Shown piece by piece: positions 1 to 8,531 of a stretch of 64,000 nt of DNA. The DNA comes from Micromonospora luteifusca. GTDB lineage: Bacteria; Actinomycetota; Actinomycetes; Mycobacteriales; Micromonosporaceae. Position 1 is the first letter of the stretch, and each line of letters opens with the position of its first letter. A program made the translations under genes and the position numbers. The DNA lies in the NCBI RefSeq assembly GCF_016907275.1, contig NZ_JAFBBP010000001.1, positions 744,001 through 808,000 on the forward strand. Direction: 5' to 3'. The notes under the pieces were generated by a model. That model was not told the origin of the DNA and made no database searches. It saw only the letters and a list, made by a program, of their open reading frames with translations.

Positions 1-336
1 GGTCCGCCAGCGGTTGAGGTCCAGGCGGGCCTGCAACGGGTGCTCCAGCACCGAACGCTCGCGGGACTCGGCGCAGACCGGGCAGCCGGCGTCGGTGTCC
101 GGCACCCAGCGCGGGCCGACCTGCACCTCGTCGTCGTACACCCGCACCGACAGGTGCTCGCGGCCGTCGGCGGCGCTGCGCCGCCACTGCCCGGTCTGCC
201 AGTCCAGGTTGAATCCGTGATCGAGCGTCACGGTGGCGCCGACCGCGAGCAGGGGGGCCAGCGCGGTGAGCCACTCGTCGGCGGCGTCAGCGGCGAACCC
301 CGGCCCGACGGTGGGCCGGTCGGTGTCAGTGCCCAT
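1..336 (-). CDS. TOMM cyclodehydratase component, 5' part only
   Basis: Residues 1-112 of a gene that continues beyond the left edge. The ATG at 336 overlaps the end of the ocin-ThiF-like gene by 11 bases, so it is the last gene seen of that operon. Cys85 and Cys88 (GCPVCAESRER) look like the zinc Cys pair of E1-like or YcaO-associated TOMM proteins, and the stretch before it (YDDEVQVGPRWVP) is the usual lead-in. In thiomuracin and lactazole clusters the ocin-ThiF protein is followed by the YcaO cyclodehydratase, so that is the most likely identity. The catalytic part is not in the window and this cannot be confirmed here. Confidence 0.65.
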   Translation of the reverse strand, partial: MGTDTDRPTVGPGFAADAADEWLTALAPLLAVGATVTLDHGFNLDWQTGQWRRSAADGREHLSVRVYDDEVQVGPRWVPDTDAGCPVCAESRERSVLEHPLQARLDLNRWRT

Positions 337-1957
337 CGGTCTGCTCCTCGATGTCGCCGGTCACCTCGACCGGGCCGTACCAGAACGGAAGCTCACCCAG
401 GACGGGATCGGCGTGCCGGGCGCGACCGCGGAACCGGCGGCCGTTCGCCGCGGCCAACGCGGTGACCTGCTTGCGCAGCGCGTCCACCACGCCGTCACCG
501 GCGAGCAGCAGCGCGTCGGTGTGCAGGGCGGGTGCCGGCTCGCCGCCAGCTGCCCGGACCTGCCCAGCGGTGACAGCCACCCCCACGGCGGCGCGGACGG
601 CGGTGTCCGTGTCCGGCCCCCAGGCCACGCCGAGCGTCTTCCCGTCCGGGGTGCCCACCCGGGCCAGCCGCCAGTCCAGGCCGGGCACCGCGCGCAGGTC
701 GACGATGTGCGGCTGAGCACCCAGGCTCTGCCGGATCCGGTGCGTCTCCGGGTCCAGGTCCGCCGGGTCCATTGTGTGGGCCTGCTCGGCTTCCGCGGCG
801 AGCAGCCGCAGTGCGCCGTCGAGCAGCCACGTCTCCTCGGTCAGCCCGGCCGCGCCGCCGCCGGCCGCCCGCCGCATCCCCTCGATCGCCGCCGCGACGT
901 ACGCGGTCTGGAGGTCCGGCCCACCGGCGAAGACCGAGCCGGTCCGGCCGTCGCGGTACGCCAACTCGCGCTGCGACAGCGGCAGCTGAGGCAGCTCCGG
1001 TTCCCGGTCACCCCGGGTGTACGGGCCGGTCCAGCGGGCGGTGAGGGCGGAGACCACCGGGGTCATGTCGTCGATCGTGGGCAGCGGAACGGGCTGGGCG
1101 TCGTCCAGCAGGTGCCAGCGTTCGTCGTCGGCCAGCGGCGCGCCGAGCACCACCCGGTCGGCGGTGAGCGCGTCGGAATGCACGACGTGTGCGTCCCGGC
1201 GGGTGTCCTGACCAGCGATGACCGTGAACAGCAGATGCGCGGCGAGCGCACCGGCCAGCGCGTCCGCGACGGGACGGGCGGCCGGCGGCACGTCGTCCGC
1301 CGCAGCCTGGTCCAGGACCCGGTCCCGCCACGCCGGCCACACCGCGGCTGTCGCGGTGTCGGTCACCACCGGGCCGGCCACCAGCACCCGGTCGTCCAGC
1401 AGCACCGGCAGCACCGGCACCGCGGCCGGCTGGGGCGCCTCGCCAGCGGAGAAGCAGCGGATCACTGCGTCGAAGCCGGTCAGGTCGTCGGCCGCGTCCC
1501 GGGCCTCCGCCGCACCGATCCCGGCCCGGAGCAGCCCCCGCACCGCCGGCCCGGTGACCTCGACGGGGCCCACCACCGCGACCCGCGCCGCCCGCACCGC
1601 CGAGAAGGCCGCGTACGGATCGACGGAAACCGCCTCCAGGTACGCCAGTGGCCCGGCCCACCGCTGCCGCTCGGCGTCGCCCGGCTCGGCGACGGTGTGC
1701 GCCGCGAAATCCAGGAGCAGGTTGTGCCCCCGTAGCTGGTCGACCAGGTGGCGGACGGCCGGCCTGGCCCGTTCGGTGCCCAGCGCGGTCACCATCTCGT
1801 CCTCGGTGGTGCCGACGTCCAGCAGCGGCACACAGGTGTCGGCGATCCGGAACAGCAGCGTCGAGCCCCGCAGGACGAGCTGGTCGCGGCCCCCGGCGAG
1901 GTAGACGCCGTCGGGCGTCGGCGCGTAGTGCAGGTACGGTCGCGCGCGCAGTCTCAT
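326..1957 (-). CDS. Ocin-ThiF-like leader-binding partner protein (TbtF/LazD-like)
   Basis: 543 residues. The N-terminal ~100 residues have the winged-helix character of a RiPP recognition element (hydrophobic pattern and spacing only), followed by an E1/ThiF-like body without an obvious adenylation motif. Such proteins bind the precursor leader and present it to the YcaO enzyme. The ATG at 1957 overlaps the LanB stop codon (ATGA), so translation is coupled, and the next gene overlaps its 3' end. A longer upstream reading frame exists but runs through the LanB gene and is rejected. The assignment rests on operon position and overall make-up more than on a sharp motif. Confidence 0.7.
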   Translation of the reverse strand: MRLRARPYLHYAPTPDGVYLAGGRDQLVLRGSTLLFRIADTCVPLLDVGTTEDEMVTALGTERARPAVRHLVDQLRGHNLLLDFAAHTVAEPGDAERQRWAGPLAYLEAVSVDPYAAFSAVRAARVAVVGPVEVTGPAVRGLLRAGIGAAEARDAADDLTGFDAVIRCFSAGEAPQPAAVPVLPVLLDDRVLVAGPVVTDTATAAVWPAWRDRVLDQAAADDVPPAARPVADALAGALAAHLLFTVIAGQDTRRDAHVVHSDALTADRVVLGAPLADDERWHLLDDAQPVPLPTIDDMTPVVSALTARWTGPYTRGDREPELPQLPLSQRELAYRDGRTGSVFAGGPDLQTAYVAAAIEGMRRAAGGGAAGLTEETWLLDGALRLLAAEAEQAHTMDPADLDPETHRIRQSLGAQPHIVDLRAVPGLDWRLARVGTPDGKTLGVAWGPDTDTAVRAAVGVAVTAGQVRAAGGEPAPALHTDALLLAGDGVVDALRKQVTALAAANGRRFRGRARHADPVLGELPFWYGPVEVTGDIEEQTDGH

Positions 1958-4536
1958 GACTTCTTCCCTCCGTACTGGAACAGGCCGCCGGGGCGCCTGC
2001 CGATCTCGACCACCCACTCGTAGGCGTGCGTGCCGTCGACCACCCCGGGAAGTGCCTCCTCCAGGTAGTCCACGGCCTTGCCGTCGGCCCGGCGCTCGAG
2101 CATCCGCGGCAGCACCCGGGTGCCGAGGGCGGAGGTCAGGTCGACGTACTGCGGCTTCTGCTTCTGCCGGCGGGGCATGATGTCGGCGGGGCGCAGCGAT
2201 CGGGGCGCCTCGTCGTCGAAGGCGGTCTTGACCACCACCTCCTCCGGTACGCCGTACCGGCCGCGCCAGCCGGTGAGGGCGAGCAGCCGCTCGGGGCCCT
2301 CCGGTGCGGCCAGCGCCCCGTCCAGTTCGGCGCCGCCGTACCAGCGGCGGCGGCTCACCACCACGTCGCCGACGGCGATCCGCGGGGCGATCCGGGTACG
2401 GGCCCGGTCCCACGGGTTGCCGCCGTGCCAGAGGTCCAGCAGGTAGTTGTTGAGTCGGCCGCCGGTCGCCAGGCAGGACGCCACCGACAGTGGCGGCGGG
2501 AACAGTCCCGGGTGGCCGGTGCCCAGCGGCAGCACCCGTAGCCGCTGCCCGTCGGCGTCGGTGACCGCGAGCGTGTCGGTGTCCGGGTCGTGCACCAGAC
2601 GCAGCGCGTACCAGTCGTCCGGGCCCAGCCCGTCCGGCAGCACGCGGGGATGGGCGTTGACGTTGAGCCGGTGCAGCCCCAGGTCCTCCACGACCCGTGC
2701 GCCGTCCCAGCCGAACCGTTCGGCGAGCCGGTCGGCGAGGTACGGCAGTGCCCGGCCGCCGAGCCGCCGGTCGCCGTCGAGGAAGCGGGAGTAGAGCATC
2801 CCGTGCCCCGGCAGCCCGTCGTTGACGACCAGCCGGTCCCCCGCCCACTGCGCGAGCACCCCGTAGCTGAGCGGGTCCCGCCGGAACTCCTCGGGCAGAT
2901 CGGCGACGAGCTCGTACGCCTGCTCGGCGGACCACCGCACCTCGGGCTCGCCCGCCTCGGCGGCCCGGGTGATCTCCGCCTGGCTGAAGGCCATGATCCG
3001 GCGGCGCAGCGCGTAGAGGCGCAGCAGCGGGTCGTCGCCGACCGGGCTGTCGTCGGTGAGCGTGGCGGCGTACTCCCCGGCCGCCACAGCCTGTGCGGAC
3101 ACCGCCTCGACGAGTTCGTCGGCGTGGTCGGCGAGCGGGACGCCGGCACCGGCGCCGAACCGCCCGACGAAGGCCCGGGTGGTCATCATGCGCACGTCGT
3201 GCAGCCAGTCGAAGACCGACAGCAGCTCCACCGCCGCGCCCAGGTCGGCCAGGTTGCCCCGCACCGGTTCAATGTCCACAGTAGCTGGTGCGAGGAGGTA
3301 GTCCTCCTCCACCATCACCTGCGCCGGCCGCTGCGCCAGCCGGCTGACCCGGGCCAGGTCGGCGCGCAGGGTCGCCAGGTCGGCGCCCCGCTCCACCACC
3401 GGCCCGTCGGCCAGCCGGGACAATCCGGTACGCACGTCGGCGAGCGCGTCGGCGGCCAGGGTGTCCGGCCGGTCCAGTTGCTCGGCCAGGTCGGCGTCAC
3501 CGTTCTCGGCCTCGTTGAAGGTGCACAGGATGCCGCTGTCCAGCGCCCGCAGCACGATCTGCTCGGCGTCGGGCAGCGGGCAGCCGGCGTGCGTGGACAC
3601 GTACGCGGCCACCGCCCGGGCCGGCCGCGGGCCCATGGCGATCGCGTCCATCAGCAGCTTGATCGGGCCCCGCAGCGGTGCGGAGAGGCGCTGGTAGCCG
3701 CCCTCGGTGGGGCGCAGGAAGAACAGCGCGCCCTGCTCCGGCTCCACGGCGGAGGTTGGCGAGAGCCCCACCCAGGCGCCGAGCCGCGCCGCGCCCGCCG
3801 GCGGGTTCAGCCCGCCCAGCACATAGGCGATCATGACGCGGTCCAGGCTGGGGAAGGAGTGCGCCCCGGTGAACGGCACCCCGCGCGGGTCGACCCCGTC
3901 GGGGCCGGGCACCGCGATGCCGACGGCGGTGAACCGGGCCAACGGGCTGGTCCGGACCATGGCCCGGGTGACGTACTGGATCAGGCCGCGCTCGGACTTG
4001 CGGGCTCGGGCGGCCACCGGTTGGCCGGTGGCCACGGCAGCCCGGTAGCGCTCGGCCTCCTCGTGCACCTCGGGTGCGAGCAGCGCCAGCGAACGGCGCA
4101 GGTCCTCGTCGCCCAACAGCCCGGCGAGGGTCCCCCGTTCCCGCTCGGCCGCCGCCGGGTGCTCGGCGATGAGCCGGGCCCGCAGCTCGTCGCGACGATG
4201 CCGGGCGACGACCCAGGCCGCCACGGCGGGCAGATGCGTCAGATCCGTGCGGGGCTCCCGGTCCCGGGAGATGGCGCGGCGGGCCTCCACCAGGCGCTTG
4301 CGTTCGGCCTCGTCGGAGCTGGCACCGATCAGCCGGTAAAGGTCGTCGGCGCAGCGGGCGGCGCTGTCGGACAGCGCCCGGTCCACGTCGGTCAGGTCGG
4401 CCAGGAGCACGCGGAGCGTCGGGTCGGCGAGGCGGGCCCGGCGCAGCGGGTTGATCCGCAGCTGCCAAAGGGGCTCCGCCGGCGAGGTGATGGCCGTCGG
4501 GGCGAGAGGCGCCGGTGCGGCGGGGGCGAGGGTCAT
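1954..4536 (-). CDS. Split LanB: tRNA-Glu-dependent Ser/Thr glutamylation enzyme
   Basis: 860 residues, close to the glutamylation half of full-length LanB enzymes; the SpaB_C elimination half is encoded separately, as in thiopeptide clusters (TbtB, LazB). It is expected to glutamylate core Ser/Thr residues using Glu-tRNA before elimination to dehydroalanine. Recognisable segments include MVEEDYLLAP, the FDWLHDVR block and the C-terminal motif RRQKQKPQYVDL with LEEALPG and YEWVVEIGRR after it. The start ATG at 4536 overlaps the upstream SpaB_C stop (ATGA) and the 3' end overlaps the ocin-ThiF-like gene in the same way. The family is secure; substrate specificity is inferred from context. Confidence 0.92.
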   Translation of the reverse strand: MTLAPAAPAPLAPTAITSPAEPLWQLRINPLRRARLADPTLRVLLADLTDVDRALSDSAARCADDLYRLIGASSDEAERKRLVEARRAISRDREPRTDLTHLPAVAAWVVARHRRDELRARLIAEHPAAAERERGTLAGLLGDEDLRRSLALLAPEVHEEAERYRAAVATGQPVAARARKSERGLIQYVTRAMVRTSPLARFTAVGIAVPGPDGVDPRGVPFTGAHSFPSLDRVMIAYVLGGLNPPAGAARLGAWVGLSPTSAVEPEQGALFFLRPTEGGYQRLSAPLRGPIKLLMDAIAMGPRPARAVAAYVSTHAGCPLPDAEQIVLRALDSGILCTFNEAENGDADLAEQLDRPDTLAADALADVRTGLSRLADGPVVERGADLATLRADLARVSRLAQRPAQVMVEEDYLLAPATVDIEPVRGNLADLGAAVELLSVFDWLHDVRMMTTRAFVGRFGAGAGVPLADHADELVEAVSAQAVAAGEYAATLTDDSPVGDDPLLRLYALRRRIMAFSQAEITRAAEAGEPEVRWSAEQAYELVADLPEEFRRDPLSYGVLAQWAGDRLVVNDGLPGHGMLYSRFLDGDRRLGGRALPYLADRLAERFGWDGARVVEDLGLHRLNVNAHPRVLPDGLGPDDWYALRLVHDPDTDTLAVTDADGQRLRVLPLGTGHPGLFPPPLSVASCLATGGRLNNYLLDLWHGGNPWDRARTRIAPRIAVGDVVVSRRRWYGGAELDGALAAPEGPERLLALTGWRGRYGVPEEVVVKTAFDDEAPRSLRPADIMPRRQKQKPQYVDLTSALGTRVLPRMLERRADGKAVDYLEEALPGVVDGTHAYEWVVEIGRRPGGLFQYGGKKS

Positions 4537-5675
4537 GCCGCCCTCCCCGCGGCCGCGACGACCCGGACCCGGTCGCGGGTGAGCCGGTCCTGCCAGCTCT
4601 CACCGAGCACCTCGTCGACCAGCTCGCTGATCGCGTAGCACATGTAGTAGCGCTGCATCGGCGACACGGTGAGCAACGGAAGCTGCTGGTAGAAGAGGTT
4701 GATCAGCACCCGGTAGGCGGCGAACCACTGGGTGGTCCGGTCGTAGGCGCCGGACGCGGCGACCCTGCGGTGGAACTCGGTGTCCGGCTGGTCGCCGGTC
4801 GGCACCACGTCGGGGGCGCTGGGCGGCCCCATCGCGGCGGTGTCCACGCTGCCGGTGATCTCGTCCAGCAGGTCGAGGCTGAGCGTGCCGTCGGTCACGG
4901 CCGCATCGAAGGTGCCGGCACAGTAGGCGAACGCCGTCCGCCAGGCCGCCGCCGGGCCGCTGGGGGTACCGGCGAGCCGCTGCTCGACCACCGGGCGCAG
5001 CACCGCCGCGTCCCGCGCCAGCCGCTCTGCGAAGACCGGGCGAACGTCGCGGGTGGGCCGCGCCCAGGCCAGGAACGCCTCGACGTGCGACCGGAACGAG
5101 TAGACGCCGTGCGCCAGCCCCAGGAAGTACGAGTCGGCGAGTGCCGCGAAGGCCTCGCCGAGGCGCACGTTGCCCTGTTCGGGCCGGCGCGCCAGCTCAT
5201 CCACCATGTCCAGTAGTGGCGTGGTCAGGACGCTCTGCGCCACCTCCCAGCCGGGCAGGGCGCGCAGCGCCGGCTGCCGCGGGCCGGTGTCCTCCCGGCG
5301 GAGCAGCTGCACCGCGCCGTGTTCGGCCATCGGCAGGTACGGCGGGGGCACCGCCTCCAGTCGGCCGAACTCGCGGGCCTGGGTGAGGTAGTCCTCCTCG
5401 CTGAGGGCACGGGCCTCATCCAGTGGGCCGGCGTCCAGCTCTGCGGCGACGGTGGCCCAGTCCGCCGTGCCCCCGGCGCCGCCGTACGCGACGACGTCGA
5501 CGTGGGGACCGTGTCGCCAGCCCCGACGGAGGTGGACGACGGCGTTGCCGTCGCCGTGCAGTGCGCGGGCCACCGGCACCACGGATCGTGCCAACCAGGG
5601 AAGCGTCACAGGCCCCCTGGTGTGGAGCCGCACACCGATCACGTCGGTGGCGAGCTCATACGCCTCGGTCGTCAT
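4533..5675 (-). CDS. SpaB_C / thiopeptide-type bacteriocin biosynthesis protein, copy 1
   Basis: 380 residues of the SpaB_C (thiopep_ocin) family. In thiopeptide pathways members either eliminate glutamate from glutamylated Ser/Thr (TbtC) or catalyse the formal [4+2] cyclisation that makes the central pyridine (TbtD); sequence reading alone does not say which this is. It is a clear paralogue of the gene at 18994: both carry LRRGW.HGPHVD near the N terminus and FYQQLPLLTVSP.QRYYMC near the C terminus. Start ATG 5675 is chosen over the longer frame because AAGGTG lies 7 bases upstream. It heads the operon that runs leftwards to the window edge. Confidence 0.88.
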   Translation of the reverse strand: MTTEAYELATDVIGVRLHTRGPVTLPWLARSVVPVARALHGDGNAVVHLRRGWRHGPHVDVVAYGGAGGTADWATVAAELDAGPLDEARALSEEDYLTQAREFGRLEAVPPPYLPMAEHGAVQLLRREDTGPRQPALRALPGWEVAQSVLTTPLLDMVDELARRPEQGNVRLGEAFAALADSYFLGLAHGVYSFRSHVEAFLAWARPTRDVRPVFAERLARDAAVLRPVVEQRLAGTPSGPAAAWRTAFAYCAGTFDAAVTDGTLSLDLLDEITGSVDTAAMGPPSAPDVVPTGDQPDTEFHRRVAASGAYDRTTQWFAAYRVLINLFYQQLPLLTVSPMQRYYMCYAISELVDEVLGESWQDRLTRDRVRVVAAAGRAA

Positions 5676-5766
5676 GTCGACGCACCTTTCCGGAATTGTC
5701 TCGACGAGCAGGAAATTCACTGGGAATTCGATTCTCGACCCGCACGGCGATCGAACAACAATGTTC

Positions 5767-5791
5767 CTGACAACTGTCAGCAATTCGCTGA
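5767..5791. promoter_or_regulatory. Palindromic operator between divergent cluster genes
   Basis: The perfect inverted repeat CTGACA-AC-TGTCAG (5767-5780) is followed directly by TCAGC-AATTC-GCTGA (5777-5791). It lies between the copy-1 SpaB_C operon (minus) and the membrane-protein gene (plus). The core TGACA-N2-TGTCA recurs at other operons of the cluster, so this is probably a site for one of the two cluster LuxR-type regulators. Confidence 0.55.
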
Positions 5792-5848
5792 CGGCTCGTC
5801 CCGGCGGGTGGTTTGCGCCTTTTGAGCGACCTACGCTAGGGTCTGCTC

Positions 5849-6424
5849 ATGTCTGCTGACACCGGCGCGCGACAATTGGGCGGCGAGTCCGTGAATCGCC
5901 GAGGCCCGCTCGCCATGGGCGTCGTCACAATGATCGTCTACGGATTGCTCTGGTTGATCGTGGGCGTGACCGGCCTACCGGTGCCCACCGGCGTCCGGCT
6001 CGCCCTCGGCCTGGCCGCCGTGGTCGGCGCCGGCGTCCTCCTGGTGGCGGGCCGGCGCTTGCGAGCGCGCGGTCCGGCCCGGGTCCGCCGCGTCCGCCCA
6101 CATTCGATGCGCTGGTTCCACCTGGTCAACCTTGCCCAGACCGCATTGATCGTCGCCGCCGTCTTCGGGCTGCTCCGGGCCGGTTCCCCGGGGCTGATCG
6201 TGGTGGCCGTCTGCCTGGTCGTCGGCTTGCACTTCCTGCCACTGGCCCGGATCTTCGACGTCCCCGGCTACTGGTGGACCGGCGCGCTGCTGATCCTGGT
6301 GGCCGCGGCCGGCGCGACAGCGTACGGTCTAGATACGGGCAACGAGACCGTACGCGCGGTGGTCGGCCTGCCGGCCGCCGTCGCGCTCTGGTCCACCGCG
6401 CTGGACGTTTCCCGGCGCGGTTGA
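5849..6424 (+). CDS. Multi-pass membrane protein, unknown function
   Basis: 191 residues with about five to six hydrophobic segments (roughly 15-40, 45-65, 95-115, 120-145, 150-170 and 172-188) and short Arg-rich loops. There is no recognisable catalytic motif. TAGGGT sits 6 bases before the ATG with no ribosome binding site, which fits a leaderless transcript. It stands alone on the plus strand inside the thiopeptide cluster, between the SpaB_C operon and the precursor, and is closed by a long hairpin. A role in immunity or export is possible from position only. Confidence 0.75.
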   Translation: MSADTGARQLGGESVNRRGPLAMGVVTMIVYGLLWLIVGVTGLPVPTGVRLALGLAAVVGAGVLLVAGRRLRARGPARVRRVRPHSMRWFHLVNLAQTALIVAAVFGLLRAGSPGLIVVAVCLVVGLHFLPLARIFDVPGYWWTGALLILVAAAGATAYGLDTGNETVRAVVGLPAAVALWSTALDVSRRG

Positions 6425-6442
6425 GTTAGGGCCAGGCGCACC

Positions 6443-6493
6443 GACGTCGGCTGCACTCGTCCAACTTCGACTTGGACGAGCACAGCCGACGTC
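6443..6493. terminator. Long hairpin terminator after the membrane protein gene
   Basis: Arms at 6443-6464 and 6472-6493 (GACGTCGGCTG... and ...CAGCCGACGTC) pair over 22 bases with two mismatches around the 7-base loop CTTCGAC. It lies between convergent genes and can serve both strands. No T-run follows, as is usual in actinomycetes. Confidence 0.75.
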
Positions 6494-6500
6494 AGCCGCG

Positions 6501-6560
6501 TCAGCAGGTGCTGGGCGAGCGGGTGGTCGAGGGCGACGGTTGGTTCTCGCCGCCGTTCAT
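6501..6560 (-). pseudogene. Degenerate duplicate of the precursor core end, 19-codon ORF
   Basis: On the minus strand an ATG at 6560 opens MNGGENQPSPSTTRSPSTC and stops at 6501. Its last 30 bases (6501-6533) match the 3' end of the true precursor (6614-6646) apart from two substitutions and a 3-base insertion, including the terminal Ser-Thr-Cys-stop. There is no leader and no good ribosome binding site. It reads as a remnant of a tandem precursor or core duplication; expression is doubtful. Confidence 0.45.
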
Positions 6561-6613
6561 CCACTGTGTCCGGTCGCCGGTCCGGCTGGTCTCGGTCCGA
6601 CTCTGACTGTCGT

Positions 6614-6793
6614 TCAGCAGGTGCTGGACGAGCAGGTCGAGGAGGAGGACGAGGTGCCGATGCTGCCGCTCGACGCGCCCAGCTCCGGCAGAGCCACGCC
6701 CTGCGCGACCTCGAGGACCTCCAGGTCGGCGATCTCGAACGAGTCGAAGGTCTTGTCGTCCTGGGCGGCGGCCTGGGTCTCGTCGATGCTCAT
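6614..6793 (-). CDS. Thiopeptide/azole RiPP precursor peptide
   Basis: 59 residues, minus strand, start ATG 6793 with AGGAG 7-8 bases upstream. The leader is acidic with the motif FEIADLEVLEV, then VALPELGA, very like the VALPENGA that precedes the lactazole core. The predicted core is the last 19 residues, SSGSIGTSSSSSTCSSSTC, with cleavage expected before Ser41. Ser41 and one of Ser50-Ser52 are the natural candidates for the two dehydroalanines that would close a pyridine ring; Cys54 and Cys59 are candidates for thiazoles and the other Ser/Thr for oxazoles or dehydro residues. A core with only two Cys and a run of five Ser is unusual. It lies downstream of the SagB gene and has its own predicted promoter. 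Confidence 0.9.
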   Translation of the reverse strand: MSIDETQAAAQDDKTFDSFEIADLEVLEVAQGVALPELGASSGSIGTSSSSSTCSSSTC

Positions 6794-6847
6794 GTCATTT
6801 CTCCTTCTGTTTTGAAGGGCTTTTCTTCAACCCTTCCGGTGAAATCA

Positions 6848-6876
6848 ATTCTGGCCCCGCCCAACGACCGTGTCCA
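6848..6876 (-). promoter_or_regulatory. Predicted promoter of the precursor gene
   Basis: On the minus strand TGGACA (6876-6871) and CAGAAT (6853-6848) are 17 bases apart, about 50 bases before the precursor ATG. A weak stem-loop GCCTTT-CGGA-AAAGGC lies further upstream at 6968-6983, between the SagB gene and this promoter. Confidence 0.45.
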
Positions 6877-6894
6877 TGCTTTGCCAGCGCCTGC

Positions 6895-6906
6895 TGACAC
6901 ATATCA
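6895..6906. promoter_or_regulatory. TGACA-N2-TGTCA-like site upstream of precursor promoter
   Basis: TGACACATATCA is one mismatch from the palindrome TGACA-N2-TGTCA seen at other cluster operons. It ends 18 bases upstream of the predicted -35 box, a typical position for an activator. Confidence 0.4.
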
Positions 6907-7025
6907 CGGTGGCAATTACACCCGTGCCGGCCGCAATCGCGAAAGGGCCGCCCGGGGCAAGGTGAGAGCCTTTCGGAAAAGGCCCACCCAGGCCCGGACG
7001 GCCCCTGCGGCGATGCTTCGGCAGG

Positions 7026-8531
7026 TCATTCGCGACCGAGCTCCTCGCCGGCCCGCAGCGCCCACTCCGCGCCGTTGAGCAGCTGCCAGCCGTCCTCGGT
7101 GCGCCACGTGCCCAGCTCACCCGCCGGCCGGCTGCCGAGCAGGAAGTCCCCCACCGACGTCTCTCGCAGCCAGTCCAGCCGCAGCACCCGGGCGGCCAGG
7201 TCGGCGTCGCCGATCCCCAGCCCGCACGGCGCCAGCCCCATCGCCGTCGCCACCAGGTACATCGTCTGGTAGACCACCCCGCAGTGCCGCAGCGTCATCC
7301 CGTAGGCGATGCCCGCGTACTTCCAGGACAGCCGCTGGAAGCGGGAGGTCAGCGTGATCAGCACGTCACCGTCCGCCTCGCCGCCGGTGGCTCCCGCGGC
7401 GACGTCCAACATCGCCGCCTGATCCGCCGGATCGTCGTTGACCAGCACCAACCGGTGCGCCACCGAGTCGTAGAACCAGATCCCGGCGTCCAGGCCCGCG
7501 CAGCGGCGCACGGTCAGGTACAGCTCGATCTCGTACGCGGATCCGCCGGTCGGATAGGGACGCCCCACGATCTCGTTGCCGGTCGGGTCGCCCTCGGCAC
7601 CGCGCAGCACCCGCACCCGACCCACCCGGTAGAGGAACTCGCCGAGCTGGCGCAGGGTGAGCGGCTCCTCGCCGTAGGAGCGGATGGACCGGCGGCCCTC
7701 CAGCGCCACGGTGAACGCCGGGTCCCGGGCCAGCACCTCGTCGAGCTCCGGCCGGTACAGCTCCACGGTGCGGCCCGCCGGCGGCTCCTTGACCGCCGGC
7801 AGCGGCGGGATCTCCCCCCGGTGCGGGTAGATCCCGCCGATCGGGTCGTCGTAGCGACCGGGGCGGGTGCGCGAGTGGAAGAGCAGGTCGTGGAAGGACC
7901 ACTGGCGCAGCGTCGTATCCGCCTCGGACTCGAAGCCGCCGGCGCTGTCCGCCGCGTCGACCAGGCCCGCACCGACGAGATGACCCAGGAGCGCGCCGAC
8001 CGCCGCGACGTCGAGGTCGTCGCCGGCCAACTCCACCGGGGTACGCGGGGTGCCCAGCTCGGCCACCAGGCGGCGGGCCGCCGGGTGCACCAGGAGAACC
8101 CGGTGCCGGGCCAGCGGCGACTCCAGCACCAGCGCGCCCTCCCTGGTGCGGCAGAAGGCGAAGCGGGACAGCCGCACCCGGGCGGTCGGCGGCACGGTGA
8201 CCGGGCCGTACTCCGCTCCCGGCGCGGTCCGCTCCAGCCGCAGCATTTCGCGGCCACCGGCGACGACGCCTCGGGCGAGCAGGTGGGGTGCCCGGTCGAG
8301 AAAACCGCGCAGCTGGGCGGCTTCCCGCCCGGTCAACCCGCTGACCAGGTCGGCAGGGTCGACCGGCCCGTCGGCGAGCCGGCGTAGCGCCGCGCCGAGT
8401 CCGGTGCCGACCTGCCGCATCGCGACCACGCCGGCGGGGCTGGTGAGGACGACCCGGCCGGCTTCGAACTCCGCCCGGACGTCGTCGCGGAACCCGACGA
8501 GCGTGCCGTCGGTGAGGGTTGTCGTCTGCAT
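7026..8531 (-). CDS. SagB-type FMN azoline dehydrogenase
   Basis: 501 residues. The N-terminal ~220 residues are the SagB-associated domain; the C-terminal ~270 form an FMN nitroreductase fold with RRSIRSYGEEPLTLRQLG at its start and GLAPCGLGIG and SVGDFLLGSRP near its end. It should oxidise azolines made by the cyclodehydratase to thiazoles and oxazoles (TbtE/SagB role). Start ATG 8531 (MQTTTLTDG) is preceded by GGAG at 6-7 bases; the longer frame is rejected. The precursor gene lies 232 bases downstream on the same strand. An orphan relative of its N-terminal domain is encoded at 12418. Confidence 0.9.
   Translation of the reverse strand: MQTTTLTDGTLVGFRDDVRAEFEAGRVVLTSPAGVVAMRQVGTGLGAALRRLADGPVDPADLVSGLTGREAAQLRGFLDRAPHLLARGVVAGGREMLRLERTAPGAEYGPVTVPPTARVRLSRFAFCRTREGALVLESPLARHRVLLVHPAARRLVAELGTPRTPVELAGDDLDVAAVGALLGHLVGAGLVDAADSAGGFESEADTTLRQWSFHDLLFHSRTRPGRYDDPIGGIYPHRGEIPPLPAVKEPPAGRTVELYRPELDEVLARDPAFTVALEGRRSIRSYGEEPLTLRQLGEFLYRVGRVRVLRGAEGDPTGNEIVGRPYPTGGSAYEIELYLTVRRCAGLDAGIWFYDSVAHRLVLVNDDPADQAAMLDVAAGATGGEADGDVLITLTSRFQRLSWKYAGIAYGMTLRHCGVVYQTMYLVATAMGLAPCGLGIGDADLAARVLRLDWLRETSVGDFLLGSRPAGELGTWRTEDGWQLLNGAEWALRAGEELGRE

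Noticed and set aside
233..1735. 500-codon plus-strand frame
   Set aside because: High-GC shadow of the minus-strand TOMM operon; its sequence is Arg/Gly/Pro-rich without motifs. The same applies to the long frames at 2590-4638, 42362-44209 and 44252-47545.
6540..6815. 91-codon plus-strand frame across the precursor
   Set aside because: Antisense shadow; the minus-strand precursor has a ribosome binding site and leader motifs.
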